From NCBI GenBank assembly GCA_050084985.1, contig JBITNC010000001.1:2604001-2668000 (forward strand): 64,000 nucleotides of DNA, in the 5' to 3' direction. Each line of letters opens with the position of its first letter. The first letter of the stretch is position 1. Made by a program: the position numbers and the translations under genes. Source of the stretch: Nageia nagi (lineage: Eukaryota > Pinophyta). The notes below the pieces were generated by a model. The model was not told the DNA's origin. It was given only the letters and a program-made list of their open reading frames with translations, and did not search any database. Of this stretch, positions 1 through 12,861 are shown in pieces.

Positions 1-3000
1 GAATCATCGACATCTGATATAAAATTGCCAACATTCCAAGTCATGGTCAAAATAAAAAGACAAAGTGACTTGTCATTTTCTCATTTATCTTTTATGATTC
101 TTAGGAGCTTTGGTTGACCTATCACACTCTCCATCGTGGACTACCTATTTTCATGCTTTGTCATATTTTATGAGCCAATATATCACCAAGGAGAAGATCA
201 GTTGTCCATAGATGACAAATGAAAGAGGAGGTAGGGTTTTAAAACCCTCTTTTAAATTTTTTTGCCAAATTTTTTTTAGGGCCTAATTTAAAAATGTGAA
301 TCCATAGAAGTAGTTTTTTTTCACATTTAGACCCTTTTAATCTATTTGAAATTTATTGTTTGATGTATTTTTTAACATTTTCCCCCTTTTTGGGTGCCTC
401 AATTGTGATCATCAGCTAAGGCTAAAGGGTTTCAAAGTCATAGGCATTTACCCAACTATCAAATCACTAACATTTGGTCTTTAAAGTTATTTTTTTTAAC
501 TTAGTTAATTTAGTATTCTAGGTTTGAGCTATGTTCAATTCTAAGGGTCATTACCCTATGATACTTTAGGATGGTTGTGCTTTTCTTACCATTATGGACC
601 ACATGTTTCTTCAGAGTGTGGGTTTCAGTGTTGGACCCTACATGGGTCACATCCACTAGGATTACCCTCTCATGGTAGGTTTTCTTAATATATGGGGCTC
701 CACCATGTTTATTTTTGATCTCCTGATAAGGGAGATGATAATTACTATAGAGGATATGCATCACTTATACAAATTACCCATTCAGGGTAAAAGGATTAAA
801 TATTTCATTGATTGAGATGACATTAGACCAACCATTTCTTATTTATATGTATCTAACCATATTGATATAATCATGTCTAATATTAGCTCAAGCAGGATCA
901 AGTATCTTTAGTATTGGCATGACAATCAACATGGGAATATCAAGTTCTGTATCCATTGCTATGCATTACCTGATATAGGCAATGGTAGGTTTTCCTAATC
1001 ATTACTCCCAATAGTGGTAGATATGATACAACATGATACTATCTTTACTTGGGCTTCTACTTTGCTAGTATAATGTTATAAGGAGCTTTTCTTCTACTCT
1101 TAGGGTCATAGGACATTGTTGATGGTTACAGTCACTTTGTAAGCATGGAAATATGAGCATATTGTTGTGGAAAACCCTCATGGAATTCCTATTCTTGATT
1201 TTGCTACACATGCAGATAATGAATCTTTGCATGCATATCTTTAGCATCTCAAGCACATAGATGAAGATAGGCTAAGATAAAGGGTAGACAGAGATAAGAA
1301 ATAGGCCATGGTGCAATCATTGCAACAATAATAAGCAAGGGTAGAGGATGTCACAACTGGTGTAAAGAGGTACTCTTCTTCCTTTGTTAGAGATATCTAC
1401 AGATAAAAGGATTACTTTCAGGGGTAGTTGACACATAAATGGTAGGTGTTCAGACTTTAAGGCTCGATTTGAAGTATTCACTTCCTTCCCTAAGTTACAT
1501 CCCTTTGGATATCAATGCTCTCCTAGGTACTACAACCAATAGGGCATATAAGGGGTTGTTAGTGCAAGAGTGAGCAGAGGGAGGGATACAATGTCTCCTA
1601 GCTAGAGTACTACAACTACTTCATCTCATCATAAGCTTGGATATTCAAATATTAGGGTTTTTATATGAGAGAAGAGTATTGGTAGCCCATTAGTACAGAG
1701 AGGTCCAAAGGTCAGTGAGATCAGTGGTCAGGGTGGTGGTGAGGGAAGTGAGTATGAGGATGCCCTTAACAATTAATTATTAGTCCCTTTATGTTATGTA
1801 ATTTTGTTATTAGTTTATGATATGATGTTGATGGATGATATCTTATATTCATTTTTTATCATGGTAATCATGATTGGGATGGCATGGATGCCTAGGTGAT
1901 GGACACTATGATTATTATTTTTTGACATATATATACATGTGATGATATTTTTGGATACTAGTGTTTATGATGATAGTTTGGTAAGTTTTTATTTTGATAT
2001 TATCATCTATTATTTTATGAATGATGATTCTAGGATTATGTTTTATTTTAATTTTATATGTCAAGATGATAGATTATTTACATTATTTTGCATTGTGTTT
2101 TATGATGATAATATCTAATATTTTGATGGATGAATGGTTCTCATATGATATGATATTTTAACTTTTATAGATCATAATTGCTTGTTATACTTTGGACTAT
2201 ATTTTATTTATAATTGTATGGAATCAGATATCATCATTTTCTATTTTCTTGATTATTTATACACATAGGATAACATATGTATGTAAAAGGGTATGAATGA
2301 TAGGAACAAACAAATGAATAAAAGTATGAATGTATAATGTTATGGATGTATACACATATACAAGTGAATATGAATGGATGGTATAAATATTTGAATGTCA
2401 AACATAACAATCTAGTTAACTTGTCGAGATAATAATATGTATTATGAAATTAAGTGAATGTATAATATAATAAAGGAGTATAATGAATAATATATTCACA
2501 TTAATTTCATCAAATAATATTTCATTTCAATTTCATATACTAAGGATGATATAAAATAAATTTATGATATACCTAAGTTTATTATGAACTTGTGTGTGTG
2601 TAATGATATTCATTTCCTTCTCTTGACGCTTGCTAATTTAATATTTTGAGAGCATAAAATATGTAAGATGATTCATTCATGTGAAACATCTAGAGGTCCA
2701 TAATACATACTAGATGTATCACCTCTTAATAAAGTATACCTCATTTTCAGATAGACATTCATAGCCCCAGTGAAGACTAACCCATAGATCCTATTACAAC
2801 TTTGCTCTATTGCTAGTCAAGCATCCATAGCCTCGATAGAAGATACTATAATCACCCAAGAATTTTAATTTATTCTTTTTAATCTTTTTGCTATATATAT
2901 GTATTTTTCTTTCTATCCTATCTCTTGAGTTTGGGATGAAGGGAAATAATAGGATAAATAATCAATCAAAATCTTGCTCAAGGAATATCAAATTTTTAAT

Positions 3001-3352
3001 TATTTCAAGATTTAGAATATGTAAAAGTGTATGAGTTCATAATATCTTCATAATGTATCAAGGCATGTCTATTTATCATCCAAAGTTTTAAAAACCTCAC
3101 AGAAGATATTTTGACAAAATAGGATATGAATATTATACCCATAAACCACTCCTTTATTTATATGTACAACTATATATATGAATGGCATGTGGATGGATAT
3201 ATAATATGTATGTATATCTTGGTAGGTTACTATGATCATCATGTTTGACACTTAATAGTTTTACAAGGATGGAAGTGGTGAACAAGATGTATGATGTGAA
3301 CACATAGGACAATGCATCCCAATAAACAAGATGCTTTAGAAATAATTTTCTG

Positions 3353-3386
<34 letters not shown>

Positions 3387-4170
3387 ATACAGGGGCAATG
3401 ATGAGTTCATTAAAAGACTCTTGAGGATGCAAGGATGGTGGATCACAAAATTTAATGAGTTTACAAATAAATGGATTAACATGGAAATTAAACATAATCC
3501 TCCATATGAAATTTGATCTAAAAAATAAGTAGATGAGGTTTTTGAGAAGCTCTTCATCAAGTATGTCATAAATCATGCAAGTTCCCCAACATGGCCCATG
3601 ATTGGTATAAATGCTCACCCAAAATGAATATTTCAAAATATTGTAAGCATGATTAGACATATCCAATAGACTTGAAAAATGTTGTCATAGATAAAATATT
3701 ATGTTGAACAGCATCAGGAAACTCAAAAAAACTATGTATTTATGTCTAATGATAGGACCTAACTCTTTATATGGTCTCTCAGGAATGTACAAGGTGAATG
3801 TAAGATATAAAGGGAAGATAATTCCTAAGGAGTATGTGGAATATTATATGGATAGGCTACCTCCTGATTAGTTTTCTAGAAACACAATGAGGATGACTCA
3901 TGATGCTTGTGCTTGGAATATAATCAACCACCTGCAACATTATATGCAAATTTTAGAAATTGCATAAGACTTATCAAGACAAAACATATATAAAGCTTTT
4001 ATTTGCATGAAGATAATTAATAGGCATGTAAATATTAAGCAATATATATACAATGCACACACATATGTATAAGACATCTTTTTATTTACTTTTTATATTT
4101 TTTCTATATTTGATTATTTTTTGTGTTATTTTATTTTTATAATATTTATAGGGATGTTTACAATGTAGAT
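1..4170. other. AT-rich region without recognisable genes
   Basis: No reading frame here matches a family I recognise. Open frames at 510-764 and 3154-3666 (minus) are short or run through simple repeats. A plus-strand stretch at about 1420-1775 reads as a degenerate frame interrupted by several stops and could be the end of an old transposon ORF, but nothing identifies it. The 3' LTR of gypsy element Y would be expected on this side; I looked for the start of its 5' LTR (27604) and did not find it, so it is either lost or outside the window. Confidence 0.5.
3353..3388. repeat. GT/TA compound microsatellite
   Basis: A run of about seven GT units passes directly into about ten TA units. It lies inside the 170-codon minus-strand open frame at 3154-3666 and accounts for that frame's Tyr-Ile and His-Thr runs, so that frame is not a gene. 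Confidence 0.95.
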
Positions 4171-4259
4171 CAATTTACAACCTTTAAATGATGTTGGTGA
4201 ACATTTTTCCTATGAATAATCCAACATCCATGATCTAAGAAGTAGTAGTAAGGAGACCT

Positions 4260-5710
4260 TAATCAAAGGTGAAGAGGACCTTGCCCTAGAATAGATGGTT
4301 GGGAATGAATAGGATACGAAAGAAGTAGTGGGAGTGGTGGTTTAGGTTTTGGCTTAAACTTCTTAATGACCCTCTTAAGTTCCATAGATGAAGTTGAAGA
4401 TTTAGTATGTACCTCATGAAGAATAAAAAATGAAGGTACGCATGTAGGATGTATTGAGATGGGAGGTGGTGGAATTTGTGGTAATGGGGAAGTCCACAAT
4501 AGGAAGTATGGAATGAGGCTCCTTATAGAATAGTTTTCTTGGCCTACATTTTTAATTCTCTTTCTTTTATCTAGACATTGACTAATTCATTCAAATCATG
4601 CATTTACATTCAAATAATTATTCACACAATAATTATTACTAAATAATGAATTATAATTATATGCAATTTTATCTTTTGGGAAGGGTAGCGTAAGATGTAA
4701 AAATACTTGATTAGAAACAACTTAATTTCAAATAAAATGATGTCCCATAAATTTGATATGAATATTTTCAACACAATCTATCATAATTTTGGGTTTCTCA
4801 TAAGGCTAATGTAGATGAAACCATTATAATGAACTCATTTCAAATTCTTGTTCCATCCACATTTCCTATGCCTTTACTTCAATTACAACCTTTAAACCAT
4901 TTATTTTTACTTCCCATGCATTTGATGTATGATTTTCAAAAAATTTCATGACTATTTCTAATTGCACTTCTTTACATAAATCAAAGAAATTTATCATAAG
5001 TGTGGAAAGAGATTTTTGAAGTAATTGCATATAAACATATCCTTTATATCTATCCCTAAAATTTTGACCAACATAGTCAAACTAGACATGTACTTGTTTA
5101 GGAAATTCTAACCTTTTAGTTATTATTATTTTTGTATGATGGTCATAAGACAAAGAAGATACAAACCTTGATTTTACTTGAGAAAATTATTTATTGATAT
5201 TTCTTTTAACTCTTTTGGATTTCCTAGGTCTAGGCACAAATGAAGTAGAAAAATCATATAATAACTTTTGATGAGACAAATATCCTACAAGTTGATCCAT
5301 CCAAGTCATGATTGGATATAAGCTTTGTGGATCTTGAGATGCAACATCTAAAACCTAATCATTAAAAGTATAGTCAAGTATGAGTTTGGCTGCCATAGTA
5401 GGCCAATACAGGAATAATAAATTTATTTTTTGTACTTGCTCATAATAATGATAAAAACCTTGGAAATACATGGCCCTATCTAGGTAAATTTTAATATTTT
5501 CTCCTTTAATATAGTCTATCCAACCATCAAATGTACCTAGATAATGCTTCAAGGCTAGATTCCTCTGTATGTCAATGAGTAATAAAAGAACATTCCATGC
5601 TTCTTTGAGAGTGAATTTAGTGAGTTTAGATGTGGTTCTATCTCCTAAATATATAGAATTCTTAAACCATGGTGCTTGCTTTATTCATTTTCTTCCCAAT
5701 GGAACTTGAA
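4260..5710 (-). pseudogene. Unidentified extra ORF downstream of gypsy Y pol
   Basis: After the integrase ends near 5850, a separate frame stays readable on the same strand. From about 5640 to 4880 it is one frame with only four stops, all at codons that could come from Gln or Trp codons. It encodes a mixed soluble-looking protein rich in aromatic residues; readable pieces include TFDGWIDYIKGENIKIYLD and MTWMDQLVGYLSHQ. The frame then degrades and ends in a proline-rich segment (4499-4263, for example PLPQIPPPPIS). I see no signal peptide, membrane segment or catalytic motif. I do not recognise the family. A third gypsy ORF downstream of pol is known in some plant lineages (env-like in Athila), but this sequence does not show env features. 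It could also be a captured host fragment. Confidence 0.5.
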
Positions 5711-5849
5711 CACTCTTGATCCTTTTGATTGTTATCTATTAGATTCATTTATTTTTATTAGTTCATTGTGAAGCTTTTATATTTTTATCTAAATATTTAC
5801 AACACATACATAAATAAAATAAGGTGATTTTAACTAAAAAAATGGGTGA

Positions 5850-7150
5850 AGTTGTATGATATTTATTGATTCAAGCTCTTCATTACCTTCTAGGTTAGCT
5901 AAGTGATATGCTCCTAAATTAAAATATCTTTTAATTATGTAAGGTCCTAACTAGTTAGGGTTAAATTTTTCATGAAGTTGACTTTACATTCACTAAGTTT
6001 ATTGATATTATTTTAATAATAGTTCTCCTACACTAAAATCATAAATTTTAACCCTTTTATCAAAGGCTCATTTAATATGACTTTGATAGGAATCCATATG
6101 TTCTAATGCATTAACTCATTTTTCATCTAATAGAAATAATTGGTCTAATCTCATTTAATGAGCTACTTCATCTCTGATATAATCTTGTAAAGCAATTCGT
6201 AGAGACATGATTTCTCTTTCTAAGGGTAAGACTGATTCTGCCCCATAGATTAAAGAAAAAAGGGTTACCTATGTAGGAGTTTGAATACTAGTATGATAAG
6301 CCCATAAAGCATGTGAAATCCTTACATGCCAATCTCTATGAGAATTATTAGCCATTTTGAGAGAAATGCTATGAATAGTTTTGTTTGTAGCCTCAACTTG
6401 TCCATTCCCTTTGGGGTAATAAGGTGTTGAAAAACTAATACAAATATGATACCCATTGCATAAAGCTAATACTTATTTATTTTTCAAATTATTTCCATTA
6501 TGTGTGATAATTTGAGTAGGAATTCTAAAACAACAAATGATATGATGCTCTATGAATTCAACTATCTTTGGTTTTTTTTTTTGAAATCATAGGAATATCT
6601 TCAACCCATTTTGTAAAGTATTCTGTATCTTTATTATAATTTTATGACCTCCTAAGGAAATAGGGGATATCTTACCTATTAGATCTAAGGCCCATCTCAA
6701 AAAATGGCCATAATGATTACATGGGTTGTAATGCTTACGATGGTTGATTAAACCAATTAGAATGTTGTTGGCATTTAATATATTTCTTAATGTATTCTAT
6801 GCATTTTTTAAACATATTTAACGCATTAATCATTTTGTTATTATGGGACCACTAAAATTCCCTCTACATATTCCATCATGTGCACATGAGATTGTGATTT
6901 GTGAATCCCCCATTCTAAGAATCTAAGTAATATTTTGTCAAAATCTCTATGATATAGGATATCTCCTAGCATAAAAAAATGAGAGGCTTTTAATTTTAAT
7001 GCTTTCTTAGGTGATTTTGTTAAATTAATAGGTAGGATTGCATCTCTTAGGAATTTCTCTAGTTGGATATGCCATAAAAGTTTTTCTTCCACTCTAGTAT
7101 TGAGAATTGCATGTTCTATTTCATCCATTTCTAATGAGGATTTAGTCATT
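5850..7150 (-). pseudogene. Gypsy Y integrase (degenerate)
   Basis: The His-Cys zinc-binding part lies in the frame 7149-6841 (about GDILYHRDFDKILLRFL). The catalytic core follows at about 6700-6200, recognisable by TEYFTKWVE and then GQVEATNKTI, which carries the catalytic glutamate. The motif that normally holds the second catalytic aspartate reads ITHNGNN, so that Asp is His here. The C-terminal GPY-type motif (LGPYIIKRYFNLGAYHLANLEGN, split here by description at about 5960-5890) ends the polyprotein. Several stops interrupt it. Integration activity is not possible from this copy. Confidence 0.8.
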
Positions 7151-7289
7151 TGGATGATCTTAATATGAATGGTTTATTGATGAGGGTTTTTAGGTATCAA
7201 AAATCTAATTGAAGCCATAACATAAGTGAATATATTGGTTGACCTTGGTGTTGCTTCTAAATCATACTTTTCAAATGATTATAGTTGAT

Positions 7290-8050
7290 TATCCACCAAT
7301 TTTTTGTACTTCTATAGTAAAGGTTATTTACTTTGAAAAATCCCTTTAACCTAAGTTACGATCACTAATGAATCACCAATGAATTTAACATTTCTTAGTT
7401 TTAATTTCATGACTGTGTTTATGGCTAATATCAAAGCTTCATCTTAGTGTTGTTGTTTGTGAATGGAAAATTAAGTTTGAAGGAATAAGGTATGGGATCC
7501 CCTTGAGGTGTAACAAACACAACACCCTTACCTCCACCTTTTTCAAATCTTGATCCATCAAAAATATTATTACCATATCCCAATCTTATTTAGGATCAAT
7601 GGGAATTTCCATCTCATCTAATTGAAAAACATGTTTGTTTGGTAGGTTAATGATGAGTGGTTTATCATCATATAAATATGCTTCTATGAGATAATCAGAT
7701 ATGAATTGACCTTTGATCCATTTTTGACTTATAAATTGTAAATCAAATTTGGTTAAATGCATAATCCATTTAGATGTCCTTGTATTTTAGTAAGTTTTGT
7801 TCATCATGAATTTTAATGTATCTACTCTAACAATTACATATGTGGTGATTTAGCATGGAATATCTCAACTTCTTAGTTGTAAAAAACATAGCTAAAAATA
7901 ACTTTTCCAAGTATACATATTTAATTTCATAACCAACTAACATTTGATTGAGATAGTAACTAGCTTGTTCTTTATTTTTTTCATTCTTTTGAGCAAGCAA
8001 AGTTCCGAATGCTAAATTTGTATAGATGTGTAAAGTAGGAATGGTTCCCC
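7290..8050 (-). pseudogene. Gypsy Y tandem RNase H domains (degenerate)
   Basis: Two RNase H-type regions follow RT. The first (about 8020-7840) is the usual reverse-transcriptase RNase H, seen as GTLLAQKNEKNKEQASYYL and then KLRYSMLNHH. The second (about 7580-7330) contains IFDGSRFEKGGGKGVVF, the residues DPIPYSFKLNFPFTNN, and IGDSLVIVT in a shifted frame. This second copy is the extra RNase H typical of Tat-group gypsy elements. Both are broken by stops and at least one frameshift. It is the main reason for assigning Y to the Tat group. Confidence 0.75.
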
Positions 8051-8159
8051 TCCCTTAGGTGGGACTAAAAATGGAGGTGATAAAAGATAATGTTTTATTT
8101 CATCAAACACTTCTTGTTATTCATTTCCCCAATGGAATGTAATCTTTCTTTTTTAACAA

Positions 8160-9170
8160 TTTATTGAAAGGTTTACACCTATCATATTATTGTGAGATAA
8201 ATCATCTTACAGCTTGCAACTTACCTTGCAAACTTTGTAATTGCTTTATATTTGAAGGGGGTAGAATATTCTCTATTACTTTTATCTTATTAGGATCTAC
8301 TTCAATTCCTCACCTAGAAATGATAAAACCTAATAGTTTCCCCAAAGTGACCCCAAAAATACATTTATTAGGGTTTAATCAAATATTATGCTCCAATAAT
8401 CTATCAAATGTCTTGATAAGTACCTTTGGATGGTCTTCTCATATTTTAGACTTAGCTAATACATCATCCACATAATATTCTATGATATCCTGCATTTAAT
8501 CATGAAAAATATGTGTCATTCCTTGTTGATATGTAGCTCTCATATTATTTATGCTAAAAAGGCATTATATTATAACAAAAATTCCCTAAAGCATTGTGAA
8601 ATCTATTTAATGTTGATCTTTAGGTCCTACTCTTATTTGGTTATATCCTGAAAACCAATCCATGAGAGATAACATTTCATGTCTAGCACTAAAATGAACC
8701 AAATTATCTATGTTTGGTATTGAAAAATCATCCTTAGGATAAGCTTTATTTAAATCTCTAAAATCCATGCATATGAAAATCTTTCCATTGGACTTTTTAA
8801 CTGGTACCATGTTGGAAATCCAATCAGAATAATCACTGGGATGGATGAACTTAGCTTCTAAGTTTTTTTGTAATTCTTCTTTTACCATTAATGCTATTAT
8901 TGGATGCATCTTACATAATTTTTGTATGATTGATTTAGCATATTCTTTAATACCTAGGTTATGTACCATCAAATTTGGATCTAATCTTGATATATCGATG
9001 TAGGACCATGCAAATATCTTTTGCTTTTTATGAAATATAGATACAAATTTTTGTCTCTCATATTCATTTAGTGACTTTCCTTGTTGAATAATGTTAGTAT
9101 TATTTAAATCATCACTTAATTCAACCTTGATGGTTTCTTCAATTAACATGTGGGACATCTCTTCCAATTG
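8160..9170 (-). pseudogene. Gypsy Y reverse transcriptase (degenerate)
   Basis: The open part, 9167-8607, encodes the fingers and start of the palm of a Ty3/gypsy RT: an N-terminal region with HPSDYSDWISNMVPVKKSNG, then FICMDFRDLNKAYPKDDF and LMDWFSGYNQIRVGPKDQH. The catalytic motif YVDD with VLAKS after it sits at about 8490-8455, beyond an interruption. The thumb and connection region reaches about 8160, with LQGKLQAVR visible. Stops between 8600 and 8160 inactivate it. No start codon is implied, because this is an internal polyprotein segment. Confidence 0.85.
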
Positions 9171-10482
9171 ATTTGGTATTGAAGTCCAATTCTTATTATT
9201 TAGGTTGTATTCTTCATCTTCACTTAGATTTTGGTCCTACAAGGTAGCATTGATGGTGAATTATAAGGTTTGTAATATAGTATATATATATATTTAAATT
9301 ATTGTATTATAGGTTGTTTAGAAATTAGTTTAAATTGTGGAGTATCTTCATCTACCATAAAGTATGATGAAGAGCTACTTGAACTTATTGGGTTTACTAG
9401 TTCAAAATCATCACTTCTCGACTAGTTATAAGATATTTTTTCTAAAGCTACATTGGACATTTCTTCAATATCTACCATATTAGTTGATCCCTCATTAAAA
9501 AATAGTATTTATAAAGATAATGTTTCATGTTCTAAATTATTCTAATTTAGTATTTCTTTAGGATTTTCACATGGTTTTCCATATTCTAATTTTTTTTGGT
9601 TCTAGCTCAACTATCCTATAGCTAGATTCTTTTTGTTCTTATGTTTGTATCCCAATATGTGTTTTAGTAGGTAATTGGTAATAAATATTAATTGTATATC
9701 TAGATCCTTGTTCTTATCAACCCAAACCTCCTCCTTTACATTGACATCTATCGAAATATCTTTGGACAAATGATCTCACATAAGGTAATAGATATTCTAA
9801 TGAATTACATAAAACACCTTCATGTGGTTGTGGTAAAGATATGAGAGGTGGTTCTATAGGAACTATATAAACAAAGAGAGTTTTATTAAGAACTTTTCCT
9901 AATGGAATGAATTTCCCCACTACATTGGGAGATTCTTCTAGTCTTCCTATTTCCTAAGTAGAAGGAATACTGAAAATAACATCATCAATTCCAAATTCCC
10001 CTATACCATAATCAAATAATTTTATTATTACTAGATAAATATTTTATGACTTATATTTTTTCTTGAAAATCATCTCTTTTTATTTATGTATCCATGAAAG
10101 ATGAAATTTTTGATGAGGAAGCCTTGCTTAATTCATCTAATTTTCATGCTCTTTCCTCCTAGGTTTGGTTTTCTTGTAGTGTTGGTTCTATATTTGGTAA
10201 TTTAATAGATCATTAATATTTTTTTATTGAGTTTTGGATGATTATTTATTAATATCATGTTCTTATTTTAAAGAGCTAAATGAAGAATTATTCTTACCCA
10301 CCCCAACAATCGATGGTATTTCTAGTGGTATTGGTGTTGTAAAAGAATGAGTAGATGGTGAAGCTACTTTTTTTGATAAATGTGTACTATTACAATGTGA
10401 ATATGGTTTTTTTTATCTCCAAGCACACAATGCACTACACCCTTGTGAATATACTTCAAGCAATTTTGATATGTTGATGGGA
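9171..10482 (-). pseudogene. Gypsy Y protease-RT linker region (degenerate)
   Basis: This stretch joins RT to the insertion site of copia element C. It is readable only in pieces on the minus strand; the longest, 9920-9717, is 67 codons with a proline-rich start and no recognisable motif. Its position between protease (14787-14569) and RT makes it polyprotein linker sequence. Short TA runs occur near 9275. Confidence 0.5.
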
Positions 10483-10487
10483 CACAT

Positions 10488-11054
10488 TGTTAGGATTTAA
10501 TAAGTTTATATAAGCAAGAGAATTCACAATTCTTCTGGTCCTTGGCAAAAAGAAACAACATTTAAGCATACTACTAAAATCAAACAACCATGAACATCAA
10601 TCACACAAGAGAGACACAAGAGATAACGTGGTTCACCCAGTGTAGGCTACATCCACGGAGAAGCTTTCAACCCTTTTGCATATCATTCTTCAAGTCCTCC
10701 AAGCAACAAACCAACAGCATAATCTTGCTACAACCTTCACTTTGGAGTTACAACAAAGCCTCACTACAATCTCTCTCACATACTATCTACATAAGACATC
10801 AAACTACAATCACAATCTACTTCACAATTGCTGTCAAAACTACATATTACATGCCTCAACTTAAGCCTCTTATTTATAGGTACAAACCAACCCAACTTAA
10901 ACCCAAGTTAGATCTAGAAGGTCGTTAGGTAACCCCCAACCCTTTTGTAACTGATAAACAGGTGTCATGGCTTCTTGGTAACTGAAATTTGGTGTTAAAC
11001 TAGAAAGAAACTGCTCTCTATTTTCTAGCCGGTTGTAGTCTCCATTTTCTAACA
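10488..11054 (-). repeat. 3' LTR of element C
   Basis: 567 bp, the left of the pair and the downstream LTR of this minus-strand element. It shares the open frame at 10590-10928 with its partner, which is an LTR artefact and not a gene. Just inside it lies the purine tract of the element (pyrimidines on the plus strand). Confidence 0.95.
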
Positions 11055-11059
11055 ATCTC

Positions 11060-12767
11060 CCACTTGGAGACTTCTTCCTCTGCAACAAGGGTCAAAAGCT
11101 TCTCATCTTGGACTTTACTCCTTAAGACCAATCCAAGTTGAGCAAGAGCCCAACTTCTCCTTTGTAACAACTTTAGTGAACATGTCCGTAGGATTTTGAG
11201 ACGTGTGAATCTTCCCCAAACTGACTGAACCATCCTCCAACGCTGTCCTGATGAAGTGGTACCTCAATTTGATATGCTTGGTTCTCAAATGGTAGGCTGA
11301 GTTCTTTGCAAGATGAATAGCACTCTAGCTATCGCTCCATAGCTTCGCATCCTCCTGCACCTTTCTTAGTTCCTTCATCAATCTCTTCAACCAAATCAAT
11401 TCTTTACTCGCCTCAGTGATCGCAACATACTCTGCCTCAGTAGTGGAGAGAGCCACAACCTATTGAAGCTTTGAAATCTAACTAACCGTTGTACCTCCAA
11501 TGGTAAACACATATCCTGTAGTGCTTCTCCCACCATCTATATCACCTACCATGTCAGAGTCAACATAACCTTGCAAACAAGAGTTAGATCCACCAAAACA
11601 TAAAGAGTAATGAGAAGTACCCTTTAAATACCTAAGGATCCATTTAACTGCTTCCCAATGCCCTTTTCTTGGATTGTTCATGAATCTACTAACCACTCCC
11701 ACTGCTTGTGCTATATCTGGTCTAGTGCACACCATTGCATACATTAAACTTCCAACCGTTGAAGCATAAGGAACCTTAGTCATGTACTCTTTTTCCTTAT
11801 CTGTCTTAGGAAATAAATGTTTGGTGAGTTTAAAATGCTTTGCCAATGGTGTAGTTACAGATTTTGCATCTTTCATATTGAACCTTTTAAGAACCTTATC
11901 AATATAATATTCTTGACTTAGTCTAAGCAAGTGGTTTTGTTTATCTCTTGTTATTTTCATTCCAAGTATTTGTTTAGCTTCACCCAAATCCTTCATTTCA
12001 AAAGTATTAGCCAACTTTTCCTTAAGATCAACAATATCTTGCATACTAGATCCTGCTACCAACATATCATCCACATATAAAAGCAAGATTACATAGTTGC
12101 CATTTATTTTCAACTTAGAATTAGTTTCATTCTCAACCAATGACTTCCACCTCTTAAATGTTTCAAACACATCAAATTTCTTTTTAATACAGTATACCCA
12201 TGTCTTCCTGGTACAATCATCAATAAAAGTGACAAAATAAGATGAGCCCCCAAGTGAGCAAACCTGTGCAGGACCCCACACATCCGTATGAACAAGCTCT
12301 AATTTGTGACTCTTCTTTTCTTTGCCAACTTTAAGAAAATTAACCCTTTTTTGTTTTCCATACACACAATCTTCACAAAATCCTAAATCAACTTCTTTAA
12401 GATTAGGGAGTGAACCATTAGAGTGTAACATTTTCATACCTTTCTCACTCATATGTCCAAGTCTATTATGCCATAGTGATGTATCATTGCCTATTGAAAC
12501 AAGATTCAATGAATAATCAAAGACATTTGTGAGCAAATAAAGAGACCCCACCAAATTACCCTTTGCAAATACCATTGAACCTTTAGTTACTTTCCAACTA
12601 GCATCCCCGAATGTCATCACATAGCCCTCCTTATCCAATTTACTTGTTGATATAAGATTTCTTTTAAGATCCGGAATGTGTCTAGCTTCATTAAGAGTCC
12701 ATTGTGTTCCATTAGGTAATTTCATTGTTATATTGCCAATACCAACAATCTTGCATGAGGTGTTCAT
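11060..12767 (-). pseudogene. Pol of element C: integrase fused in frame to RT
   Basis: The 429-codon frame 12767-11478 begins one base out of frame with gag and continues through the end of protease, the GAG-pre-integrase zinc region (SLWHNRLGHM, CEDCVYGKQ) and the first part of the integrase core (ELVHTDVWGPA, FIDDCTRKTWV). Near 12105 it passes without a stop into the RT palm (YVILLLYVDDMLVAGSS), then the RT thumb and start of RNase H. The second and third catalytic integrase residues and the N-terminal half of RT are missing, about 1.2 kb judged against element B. RNase H continues in broken form to about 11060 (ALSTTEAEYVAI). The join looks like a deletion that happened to keep frame. Confidence 0.88.
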
Positions 12768-12861
12768 TACCTAATAATACTTTACCAAAGTCACCATGTG
12801 TGTAATTTGAAAAATAGTTCTTATGTGGAGTAGCATGATATGAAGCACCCGAATCAAGAAC

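Noticed and set aside
3154-3666. 170-codon minus-strand open frame as a gene
   Set aside because: It runs through the GT/TA microsatellite and shows no motif; AT-rich chance frame.
4260-5710. Env-like glycoprotein of gypsy Y
   Set aside because: No signal peptide or transmembrane segment is readable, so I report only an unidentified ORF.
10590-10928. 112-codon plus-strand frame, repeated at 13915-14253
   Set aside because: Both copies lie within the two LTRs of element C and are antisense to the element; LTR artefact and not a duplicated gene.
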